DNA of 64,000 nt from Bosea sp. (in: a-proteobacteria). GTDB lineage: Bacteria > Pseudomonadota > Alphaproteobacteria > Rhizobiales > Beijerinckiaceae. Every line of letters starts with the position of its first letter. The first letter of the stretch is position 1. This document shows, piece by piece, positions 54,456 to 62,106 of the stretch. The DNA lies in assembly GCF_023953965.1 (NCBI RefSeq), contig NZ_JAMLIX010000001.1, positions 1,178,001 to 1,242,000 of the forward strand, in the 5' to 3' direction. Under the pieces are notes generated by a model, which was not told where the DNA came from, made no database searches, and was given only the letters and a program-made list of their open reading frames with translations. A program made the position numbers and the translations under genes.

Positions 54456-54989
54456 TCAGGCGGTGAGATCGGCGGCGATCTGGCCCCGGACGATGGCGGC
54501 GAGGTTCTTGGCGGCGCGGACCTGCGCGTCGCGCGCCGCGCGGACGGTGGCGAAGCGCTGGGCGGAGCGCTCATAGGGAATGCGGACGGAGTTCGTTCCC
54601 GAGGAGACGACCTCGTCGGAGCCCTGTCGGGTGAGCTTCCAGGTCGCGGTCGCGACGAGGGCGGCCGAATCGGCGCGGCCGTTCGCATAGTCGACCGTGA
54701 TGACCTGGATCGATTCGGTGATCGCCGCCTCGAGCCTGAGGGTCTTGTGGGCGTCCGGCTCGCCGCTGCCGTCGAGCTCGAAAACGAGCTCGTTGCGGAA
54801 ATAATGGCCGATCAGGCCCTTGATCTCGGGGATCTCGATGCCGCGCAACGCCGTCTTGACGCTGCCGCCGACCGTGCTCGTGGTGTAATCCGAGTAAAGC
54901 GGCTGGAAGCAGCCGCCGGCGAGCGCAGCGGCCGCCAGCACGGCCGCCAGCACTGTACGGCGGGGGAGATCGGCTTCAGACCACGACAT
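54456..54989 (-). CDS. lptE: LPS-assembly lipoprotein LptE
   Basis: LptE is the outer-membrane lipoprotein that plugs LptD in lipopolysaccharide insertion. The 177-residue protein has an N-terminal signal peptide with lipobox LAGGC (Cys at residue 27), followed by FQPLYSDYT, the typical start of mature LptE. The rest is a low-conservation alpha/beta fold. Its start overlaps the leuS 3' end by 14 bases. Confidence 0.88.
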   Translation of the reverse strand: MSWSEADLPRRTVLAAVLAAAALAGGCFQPLYSDYTTSTVGGSVKTALRGIEIPEIKGLIGHYFRNELVFELDGSGEPDAHKTLRLEAAITESIQVITVDYANGRADSAALVATATWKLTRQGSDEVVSSGTNSVRIPYERSAQRFATVRAARDAQVRAAKNLAAIVRGQIAADLTA

Positions 54990-57600
54990 TCACGATTCTC
55001 CCCGGAACCACGATGACCTTGCGGATCGGGCGGCCTTCGAGCGCCCGCTGGACGGCCTCGCTCGCGCGCACGGCCGCCTCCACCGCAACCGTATCGGCAT
55101 CGGCGGCGACCGTCACCTCCGCCCGCTTCTTGCCGTTGAGCTGGACTGGCAGCGTGATCGCGTCATCCTTGAGCAGCGCCGGATCGAGCTTAGGCCAAGG
55201 CGCCTCGCCGGCGAGCCCTTCGAGGCTGAGCGCATGCCAGCATTCCTCGGCCAGATGCGGCATCATCGGCGCGACAAGTTGCGTGGCGATCGTGGCGGCC
55301 TCAAGGAGCGCGAAGGCGATATCGGCATCGAGCGCGGGCTTTTCGGCCGCGGCGTCGAGCGTCTTACCGATGGCGTTGGTCAGCGTGTAGACATGCGCGA
55401 CGCAGCGGTTGAAGGCGAGGCGCTCGATATCGGCGCCGACGGCGTCGAGCGCGCGGTGGCTCGCCTTGCGCAGTGCCAGGGCCGCTTCGCCGATCGTGGC
55501 GGGCTTCGCTGCCTTGCCGCCGGTGCGCTCGGCGATCTCCGCCACCAGCCGCCACAGGCGCTGGACGAAGCGGGCGGCGCCCTGCACGCCCTCGTCGGTC
55601 CAGATCACGTCGCGGTCGGGCGGCGAATCGGAGAGCATGAACCAGCGGGCGGTGTCGGCGCCGTAGGAGGCGATGATGTCGTCGGGGTCGACGACGTTCT
55701 TCCTCGACTTCGACATCTTCTCGATCGGGCCGATCTCGACGGGAGCGCCGGTCTCGACGTCGAAGCCCTTGCGCTCGTTGCCGACGACCTCGATGCGGAC
55801 GTTGCCCGGCTCGACCCAGTCGCCGTTGCCGGCGCGGTAGGTCTCGTGCACGACCATGCCTTGCGTGAACAGGCCGGCGAAGGGTTCGTCCAGCCCGGCA
55901 TGGCCGGTCTTCTTCATGGCGCGGGTGAAGAAGCGCGAATAGAGCAGGTGCAGGATCGCGTGCTCGACGCCGCCGATATACTGGTCGACCGGCAGGAAGC
56001 GGTCGACCGCCTTGCGGTCGGTCGGGCTCTCGGTGCGCCAGGGATCGGTGAAGCGGGCGAAATACCAGGACGAATCGACGAAGGTGTCCATCGTGTCCGT
56101 CTCGCGGCGCGCCGGCTTTCCGCATTGCGGGCAGGCGACGTGCTTCCAGGTCGGATGATGGTCGAGCGGATTGCCCGGCTTGTCGAAGGAGACGTCGTCG
56201 GGCAGCGTCACCGGCAAATCGGCGTCCGGGACCGACACCGTTCCGCAGCCGGAACAATGAATCACGGGGATCGGGCAGCCCCAGTAGCGCTGGCGCGAGA
56301 CGCCCCAGTCGCGCAGGCGGAAATTGACCTTGCGCCGGCCGACCGGGCGGCCGCCGCGGCTCTCGCCCTCGAGGCGGCGGGCAATCTCCTCCTTGGCTTC
56401 CGCGATGGTCAGGCCGTCGAGGAAGCGGGAGTTTATCATGCGGCCGTCGCCGTCATAGGCGGTGTCGGTGATGGTGAAGCCGGCCGGGTCGATGCCTTCC
56501 GGCGCGACGACCGGGATGTTGCCCAGCCCGTATTTGTTGACGAAATCGAGGTCGCGCTGGTCATGCGCCGGGCAGCCGAAGATGGCGCCGGTGCCGTATT
56601 CCATCAGGATGAAGTTCGCGACATAGACCGGCAGCGTCCAGCTCGGATCGAGCGGGTGGACGGCGCGCAAGCCGGTGTCGAAGCCGAGCTTCTCGGCCTT
56701 GTCGATCGCCTCCTGCGCCGTGCCGGTGCGCTTGCACTCCTCGATGAAGGCTTGCAGCCCGGGATTCTTCGCGGCAATGGCCTTGGCGATCGGATGGTCG
56801 GGCGCGACGGCGACGAATTTCGCACCGAACAGCGTGTCGGGGCGGGTGGTGTAGATCTCGACCTCGCCCTCGCCCGTCGTGTTCGATTCGAGGGCGAAAC
56901 GAACCAGCAGGCCCTCGGAGCGGCCGATCCAGTTCTTCTGCATCAGCCGGACCTTGTCGGGCCAGCGGGTCAGCCCGTCGAGGGCGTCGTTGAGCTCCTG
57001 GCCATACTCGGTGATCTTGAAGAACCACTGGGTCAGCTCGCGGATCTCGACGGGTGCACCCGAGCGCCAGCCGCGGCCGTCGATGACCTGCTCGTTCGCC
57101 AGCACCGTCTCGTCGACCGGGTCCCAGTTGACCTTGGCGGTCTTGCGGTCGACGAGCCCCGCCTCGAGGAAGTCGAGGAACATCTTCTGCTGGTGGCGAT
57201 AGTAGCTCGGGTCGCAGGTGGCCAGCTCCCGGCTCCAGTCGAGCGAGAGCCCCATCGACTTGAGCTGCTTGCGCATCGTCGCGATGTTCTCATAGGTCCA
57301 TTCGCGCGGATGGACCTTCTTCTGCTTGGCGGCGTTCTCGGCCGGCAGGCCGAAGGCGTCCCAGCCCATCGGGTGCAGCACCGCAAAGCCCTTGGCCCGC
57401 TTGTAGCGCGCGACCACGTCACCCATCGCATAGTTGCGGACATGGCCCATATGGATGCGCCCCGACGGATAGGGGAACATCTCGAGGACATAATAGCTCG
57501 GCCGCGTGTCGTCGTTTCGCGTCTCGAAGAGCTTGCGCTCTTCCCAGACGGCGCGCCATTTCGGCTCGGACTCTTTCGGATTATAGCGTTCGACGGCCAT
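54976..57600 (-). CDS. leuS: Leucyl-tRNA synthetase
   Basis: A class I synthetase charging tRNA-Leu. The 874-residue protein has the HIGH motif FPYPSGRIHMGHVRNYAMGD (~42-61), the inserted CP1 editing domain (~220-420, with TTRPDTLFGAKFVAVAPDH), a zinc-like CPQCGKP motif, the KMSKS loop EKMSKSRKNVVDPDD, and a C-terminal anticodon-binding and UNE region. The ATG at 57600 (MAVERYNPKESEPKW) gives the standard length; in-frame codons further upstream are not conserved. It heads the leuS-lptE-holA operon and is divergent from yggS. Confidence 0.97.
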   Translation of the reverse strand: MAVERYNPKESEPKWRAVWEERKLFETRNDDTRPSYYVLEMFPYPSGRIHMGHVRNYAMGDVVARYKRAKGFAVLHPMGWDAFGLPAENAAKQKKVHPREWTYENIATMRKQLKSMGLSLDWSRELATCDPSYYRHQQKMFLDFLEAGLVDRKTAKVNWDPVDETVLANEQVIDGRGWRSGAPVEIRELTQWFFKITEYGQELNDALDGLTRWPDKVRLMQKNWIGRSEGLLVRFALESNTTGEGEVEIYTTRPDTLFGAKFVAVAPDHPIAKAIAAKNPGLQAFIEECKRTGTAQEAIDKAEKLGFDTGLRAVHPLDPSWTLPVYVANFILMEYGTGAIFGCPAHDQRDLDFVNKYGLGNIPVVAPEGIDPAGFTITDTAYDGDGRMINSRFLDGLTIAEAKEEIARRLEGESRGGRPVGRRKVNFRLRDWGVSRQRYWGCPIPVIHCSGCGTVSVPDADLPVTLPDDVSFDKPGNPLDHHPTWKHVACPQCGKPARRETDTMDTFVDSSWYFARFTDPWRTESPTDRKAVDRFLPVDQYIGGVEHAILHLLYSRFFTRAMKKTGHAGLDEPFAGLFTQGMVVHETYRAGNGDWVEPGNVRIEVVGNERKGFDVETGAPVEIGPIEKMSKSRKNVVDPDDIIASYGADTARWFMLSDSPPDRDVIWTDEGVQGAARFVQRLWRLVAEIAERTGGKAAKPATIGEAALALRKASHRALDAVGADIERLAFNRCVAHVYTLTNAIGKTLDAAAEKPALDADIAFALLEAATIATQLVAPMMPHLAEECWHALSLEGLAGEAPWPKLDPALLKDDAITLPVQLNGKKRAEVTVAADADTVAVEAAVRASEAVQRALEGRPIRKVIVVPGRIVNVVV

Positions 57601-57751
57601 GTCAGCAGGCAATTCCTGGTGTTGCCGGCTCCCGGAGGCAGGCCGGCGCAGGGGCACACTGCAAAAACCGGATGCCGGATTCTTGCAATCTGCTCTAGGA
57701 CACCATTGCGCGCACGCGGTCAACGGCGCGTGAGGCATGAGAGGCTGGCAG

Positions 57752-58417
57752 ATGAGCGATACGGTTACGCGTTTGGCCGGGATCCGGGCGGCGATCGGCC
57801 GCACCGAGCGCGATTTCGGGCGCAAGGCCGGCTCGGTTGCGCTGGTCGCGGTCTCCAAGACGAAGCCGGCCGAGCAGATCCTCGAGGCGCTGGAGGCCGG
57901 GCAGCGTATCTTCGGCGAGAACTACGTCCAGGAGGCCAAGGCGAAATGGCCGGCGCTGAAGGCGCGCTTCCCCGATGCCGAATTGCACATGATCGGCCCG
58001 CTGCAATCGAACAAGGCGCGCGAGGCGGTCGAGCTGTTCGACGTCATCCAGTCGCTCGATCGCGAGAGCCTGGCGAGGGAGCTCGCGCGTGAGATCGCGC
58101 GGGCCGGCAAGGCGCCGCGCCTGTTCGTTCAGGTCAATACCGGCGAGGAGCCGCAGAAGGGCGGCGTCCTGCCTGCCGAGACCGACGCCTTCCTCGCGCG
58201 CTGCCGCACGGTTCACGGTCTTGCGATCGAAGGGCTGATGTGCATCCCGCCGGCAGAGGAGCCGCCCTCGCCGCATTTCGGGTTGCTGGCCAAGATCGCC
58301 GCCCGGAACGGGCTTGCCGGCCTGTCGATGGGCATGAGCGCCGATTACGAGGCGGCGATCCAGCTCGGCGCGACGCATGTGCGCGTCGGCAGCGCGATCT
58401 TCGGAGAGCGGGGCTGA
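57752..58417 (+). CDS. YggS-family PLP-binding protein
   Basis: A 221-residue single-domain pyridoxal-5'-phosphate-binding protein (PLPBP, COG0325) involved in B6 homeostasis, without known catalytic activity. The PLP lysine is in VALVAVSKTKPAEQI, with FGENYVQEAKAKW and the phosphate-binding LSMGMSADYEAAI ... THVRVGSAIFG motifs. The ATG at 57752 has GAGAGG nine bases upstream; an ATG at 57737 is possible. Confidence 0.94.
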   Translation: MSDTVTRLAGIRAAIGRTERDFGRKAGSVALVAVSKTKPAEQILEALEAGQRIFGENYVQEAKAKWPALKARFPDAELHMIGPLQSNKAREAVELFDVIQSLDRESLARELAREIARAGKAPRLFVQVNTGEEPQKGGVLPAETDAFLARCRTVHGLAIEGLMCIPPAEEPPSPHFGLLAKIAARNGLAGLSMGMSADYEAAIQLGATHVRVGSAIFGERG

Positions 58418-58486
58418 TCCGGGCGTCATGCTCGACAGGAGATTCCCAGGTCCGCGTTTCGCCTCGCCTGAGAACGACGGCGGTGT

Positions 58487-59020
58487 TCAGCGCACTCTCA
58501 CCACGCAATGCCGCGCCAGCTGCGGCAGGATTTTTGCGAAGACATGGCCCTCGATCGCGACGCAGCCGGCGGTCGGCGTGAAGCCCGGGCGGGCGAGATG
58601 CCAGAAGATCGCGCTGCCGCGCCCGCGAATCACCGGCCGGTCGTTCCAGCCGAGCTCGACGACGATGTCGTAGAGATGGTCGTCGCGTTGCAGCCGCTCC
58701 TCGGCCTCGCCCGGCGGACGGTCGATCAGGCGGTTGTAGCGGCGGTCGTTCTGATCGTCGCACCAGGCGTCGCGCGGCCCGATCCGCCTGAGTGGCAGCA
58801 GCGTGCGCGGCCGGGACAGGCGGTCGGCGCGGTAGAACACGCCACGCAGCGGCAGGGCGGCGCGCGGGGTCCGCCCGTCGCCCTCGCGCTTCACCGTGCC
58901 GATGCCGCAGCGCCCGAGCGCGCAGGGAAACACCGCATGGCCCGCGACGAGGAAGCCCTTGCGCCGGTCGCGGACCGAGGCGAAGACGCGCAGCACAGTG
59001 AGGTTCGATCGCTTTCTCAC
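58487..59020 (-). CDS. L,D-transpeptidase family protein
   Basis: A 177-residue YkuD-domain protein. The catalytic pair is H141 (IFWHLARPGF) and C153 (TPTAGCVAI), spaced as in L,D-transpeptidases that form 3-3 peptidoglycan crosslinks or attach proteins. No signal peptide is evident from the GTG at 59020 (with MRKRSNLTVLRVFASVRDRRK it looks cationic), so export is unclear. This short, signal-less type is common in Rhizobiales. It converges on yggS with a 69-base gap. Confidence 0.85.
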   Translation of the reverse strand: MRKRSNLTVLRVFASVRDRRKGFLVAGHAVFPCALGRCGIGTVKREGDGRTPRAALPLRGVFYRADRLSRPRTLLPLRRIGPRDAWCDDQNDRRYNRLIDRPPGEAEERLQRDDHLYDIVVELGWNDRPVIRGRGSAIFWHLARPGFTPTAGCVAIEGHVFAKILPQLARHCVVRVR

Positions 59021-59101
59021 GGGAATTCCAGGCAGCCTCACTTGCGATGACGACTCGGCAGGCTCATGTTGCCGCAATCCTGGCTTTCGAGCGAACCGTC
59101 C

Positions 59102-59788
59102 ATGTCCGCCGTGCATCATATCCTGCTGGTCGATGACGACCAGATCCTGCGCGACACGCTCTGCGAGCAGCTGGCGCTCTACGAGGAGTTCCGGCTGTCG
59201 AGCGCCGAGACCGCGGCGGCGGCGATCAAAGCCGTGCAGGGAGAGCGTATCGACCTTGCGGTGATGGATGTCGGCCTGCCCGACATGGACGGGCGCGAGG
59301 CCGTCAAGGAGATGCGCCGGAACGGCTTCAAGAGCCCGGTCGTGATGCTGACGGCGCAGGGCTCGGATGCCGATACCGTGCTCGGGCTCGAGGCCGGCGC
59401 CAACGATTACGTGGTGAAGCCGTTCAAGTTCGCGGTGCTCTTGGCCCGCATCCGGGCGCATTTGCGGCAATACGAGGCGAGCGAGGACGCGATCTTTCAG
59501 GTCGGCCCCTACACGTTCCACCCGGGGTCGAAGCTGCTCGTCAGCGAGAAGGGCTCCAAGACCAAGCTCACCGAGAAGGAGACGGCGATCCTGCGCTTCC
59601 TCTACCGGGCCGGGCGCAAGCCGATCGCGCGCGAGGTCTTGCTGCAGGAGGTCTGGGGCTACAACAGCCAGGTGACGACGCATACGCTCGAAACCCATAT
59701 CTACCGCCTGCGCCAGAAGATCGAGCCCGATCCCGGCAATGCCCGCCTGCTCGTCACCGATGCCGGCGGCTACCGGCTGAATCCCTGA
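59102..59788 (+). CDS. OmpR-family response regulator
   Basis: A 228-residue two-component regulator. The receiver domain has the acidic pair D11/D12, phospho-acceptor D56 (VMDVGLPDMDG) and K106 (VVKPFK). The C-terminal winged-helix DNA-binding domain (about 130-228) contains LTEKETAILRFLYRAGRKPI and THTLETHIYRLRQKIEP. The ATG at 59102 (MSAVHHILLVDDDQ) fits the family start. No histidine kinase is encoded within this window, so it is an orphan here. It is cotranscribed with the cNMP-binding protein four bases downstream. Confidence 0.93.
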   Translation: MSAVHHILLVDDDQILRDTLCEQLALYEEFRLSSAETAAAAIKAVQGERIDLAVMDVGLPDMDGREAVKEMRRNGFKSPVVMLTAQGSDADTVLGLEAGANDYVVKPFKFAVLLARIRAHLRQYEASEDAIFQVGPYTFHPGSKLLVSEKGSKTKLTEKETAILRFLYRAGRKPIAREVLLQEVWGYNSQVTTHTLETHIYRLRQKIEPDPGNARLLVTDAGGYRLNP

Positions 59789-59791
59789 CGG

Positions 59792-60256
59792 ATGGCGCTC
59801 GATGACGACATGGCGCTGCTCGCCCGGCAGCCGCTGCTGAACCTGATGGAGCGCGATGCGCTGAGGCTGCTCGCCTTCGCAGCCGAAAGCCGAACCTTGC
59901 GCGCCGGAGACGTGCTGTTCCGCGTCGGCGAGCCTTCGGACGGGGCGGTGCTGGTGGTTTCGGGGTCGGTCGCCCTGACGGCGGGGGAGGATGGCAAGCC
60001 CGCGGACGAGATCGCCGGCCCCGGCGCGCTGATCGGGGAGCTCGCGCTGTTCACCTCCGTGCCGCGCCAGGTCACGGCGATCGCGCGCGAGCCGGCCCAG
60101 GTGATGCGGCTGCCGCGCAGCGTGATGCGGCGCGTGCTCGGCGAATCGCCGGATTCGGCCGAGGCGATCGCGGCGGCGATCGGCGATCGGCTGCGCGGCT
60201 TCGTCGACGAGCTCGCGGCCGTCAGGGCCGCGCTCGATGCGATCGACCGCGGTTAA
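59792..60256 (+). CDS. Stand-alone cyclic-nucleotide-binding (Crp-like) domain protein
   Basis: A 154-residue protein made almost only of a cNMP-binding beta-roll (AGDVLFRVGEPSDGAVLVVS ... IGELALFTSVPRQVTAIARE). The phosphate-binding cassette is present as GELALFTSVPRQ, where R-Q replaces the R-x of classical cAMP sites. There is no C-terminal DNA-binding HTH, only a helix. It starts three bases after the response regulator stop, so the pair probably works together; the signal is unknown. Confidence 0.88.
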   Translation: MALDDDMALLARQPLLNLMERDALRLLAFAAESRTLRAGDVLFRVGEPSDGAVLVVSGSVALTAGEDGKPADEIAGPGALIGELALFTSVPRQVTAIAREPAQVMRLPRSVMRRVLGESPDSAEAIAAAIGDRLRGFVDELAAVRAALDAIDRG

Positions 60257-60260
60257 GCGC

Positions 60261-61076
60261 TCACAGCTCCAGCGTCACCGTCACCGGGACATGGTCGGAG
60301 GGGCGCTCCCAGCCGCGGGCCTCGCGCAGGAAGGCGAGGTCGCGGAGCGCGGGCTTCAGCGCGTCCGAGAGCCAGATATGGTCGAGCCGGCGGCCGCGAT
60401 CGGAGGCCTGCCAGTCCTGGGCGCGGTAGCTCCACCAGGAATAGAGCTTTTCGGGCTCGGGGCGCAGCGCGCGGGCGGCGTCGGTCCAGCCGAGCTCGCT
60501 GCGCAGCCGCTCCAGCGTCGTCGTCTCGATCGGCGTGTGGCTGACCACGTCGAGAAGCTGCCTGTGGCTCCAGACATCGTGCTCCAGCGGCGCGATGTTG
60601 AGGTCGCCGAGCAGGATCGCCGGCCGGTCGGTCGGCTTCTTGGCCACGCCCCAGGCGCCGATCTCGTCGAGGAAGGCGAGCTTATGGGCGAATTTCTCGT
60701 TCTTTTCGGGATCGGGGATGTCGCCGCCTGCCGGGATGTAGAAATTATGGATGGCGATGCCGGCGGCGGCGCCGGCCGCCTTGTCGAGTGTCACCGTCAT
60801 ATGCCTGGCGTCGTTGCGGCCGCACATCGCCATCGCGTCCTTCTCGCTGAAGGGCAGCTTCGAGACGATGGCGACGCCGTTATAGCCCTTCTGGCCGATG
60901 AAGGCCTGATGGACATAGCCGAGCTCGTGGAAGGCCTTGGCCGGGAACTGCTCGTCCGGCGTCTTGGTCTCCTGCAGGCAGAGGATGTCGGGGGCGTGAC
61001 GTTCGAGGAACGCGCCGACCATGCCGATGCGCAGGCGGACGGAATTGATGTTCCAACTGGTGACGGTGAGCTTCAA
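60261..61076 (-). CDS. xthA: Exodeoxyribonuclease III
   Basis: A class II AP endonuclease/3'-5' exonuclease of base-excision repair. The 271-residue protein has SWNINSVRLR, the metal-binding LCLQETKTPDEQFP, YNGVAIVSK, LLGDLNIAPLEHDVW (catalytic Asp/Asn), and the C-terminal RRLDHIWLSD and SDHVPVT motifs. The start appears to be TTG at 61076 (MKLTVTSWNINSV); no ATG or GTG fits the normal N-terminus, and in-frame upstream codons include only another TTG at 61127. It converges on the cNMP-binding gene. Confidence 0.94.
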   Translation of the reverse strand: MKLTVTSWNINSVRLRIGMVGAFLERHAPDILCLQETKTPDEQFPAKAFHELGYVHQAFIGQKGYNGVAIVSKLPFSEKDAMAMCGRNDARHMTVTLDKAAGAAAGIAIHNFYIPAGGDIPDPEKNEKFAHKLAFLDEIGAWGVAKKPTDRPAILLGDLNIAPLEHDVWSHRQLLDVVSHTPIETTTLERLRSELGWTDAARALRPEPEKLYSWWSYRAQDWQASDRGRRLDHIWLSDALKPALRDLAFLREARGWERPSDHVPVTVTLEL

Positions 61077-61154
61077 CGCGAGGATCCCGGCGGGAAGGAG
61101 GCCGGAAACTGGGTCGTCGCGCCGCAAAAGGCAAGGTGTTTCGTGGGCCTTGCG

Positions 61155-61982
61155 TCAGAGCGTGCGCTGGTAGTCGATCACGAAATTCCCCGGATCGGGC
61201 CGGCGGCGGGTGTCGAGGTTGTAGAGCGAGATCGAGGTCTCGTAGCCTTGCGGGTCGACCACGACCCATTGCCTGAGCTCGTTGGCGACGAGGTCGAATT
61301 TCAGCGTGATCTTCGAGGTGCCGCCCAGCGTCGTGCGGTCCTCCAGCCTGACCGAGAGCAGATCGCCGTCGATGCTGGCGCCCTTGAGCGTGCCCTCGCG
61401 CGTCAGGTCCATGCGCTCGCGCAGCAGGAACTTCAGCGGCGTCTGGCCGATCGCATAGATGTCCTGCGTCGCCAGGCGCTTGTCGCGCACGGCAACCGAG
61501 GTGCCGTCCGCGATCACCTCCGTGGTCGCCGGCGGCTCGTATTCGAAGCGCATCTTGCCGGGGCGCTGGATATAGATGCGCCCCTCCAGCCGCTTGCCGT
61601 TGGCGGCGTGCTGGATGAAGTTGCCCTGCAGGGTGGTGAAGCTGTTGAGATAGGCGTTCAGCCGCTCGATCGCCTCTTCCTGGGTCGCGGGCGGGGCGGG
61701 CTTGCTCCTGACGGGCGCCGCCGGGGCCGGTGCAGCCGCCGCCGCGGGGCCGGCCGCGGCCGGCGGGGCGGGCGCCGTCTCGGCCGCAGCGGCGCGCGGC
61801 TGGCCGAGGCCCGGGGGCCGGGGCGGCGGCAGCACGAGGCGCGGGGCGGGTTTGGCGGCGATGGGCTTGGGCGGCTGGAGCTGCAGGGGCTGGGCCGCGA
61901 GCGGGCCGGCCGCGAGCGCGAAGCCGGCACACATCGCCACCAGAACCGAAGTCCGAACGGCCGGGGTCAATCTGTCGCGCAA
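61155..61982 (-). CDS. lolA: Outer-membrane lipoprotein carrier protein (LolA family)
   Basis: A periplasmic chaperone that shuttles lipoproteins from LolCDE to LolB. The 275-residue reading has a signal peptide, then a Pro/Ala-rich linker of about 60 residues (LQPPKPIAAKPAPR ...) not found in standard LolA. The LolA domain starts near residue 105 (LNSFTTLQGNFIQHAANGKR; GRIYIQRPGKMRFEYEPP; DPQGYETSISLYN). The start is a TTG at 61982. TTG at 61970 or GTG at 61940 are alternatives, since no ATG gives an intact signal peptide. It lies between ftsK and xthA, the usual Rhizobiales order. Confidence 0.88.
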   Translation of the reverse strand: MRDRLTPAVRTSVLVAMCAGFALAAGPLAAQPLQLQPPKPIAAKPAPRLVLPPPRPPGLGQPRAAAAETAPAPPAAAGPAAAAAPAPAAPVRSKPAPPATQEEAIERLNAYLNSFTTLQGNFIQHAANGKRLEGRIYIQRPGKMRFEYEPPATTEVIADGTSVAVRDKRLATQDIYAIGQTPLKFLLRERMDLTREGTLKGASIDGDLLSVRLEDRTTLGGTSKITLKFDLVANELRQWVVVDPQGYETSISLYNLDTRRRPDPGNFVIDYQRTL

Positions 61983-62106
61983 GGCTCATCCATTCCTTCT
62001 GCCGCGCCCTCGCCCAAGGCCCGATCCGGGCTCAAGGTTGCAGCATCGTCATGGCAATTTGAGGATCGGCGCCGGCCGCCGCAAGGGCGCGCGGTGGCCT
62101 GGAGGT

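Noticed and set aside
55234..58092. A 952-codon plus-strand open frame across leuS
   Set aside because: Antisense to a clear leucyl-tRNA synthetase and made of Arg/Asp/Val/Gly-rich sequence without domains.
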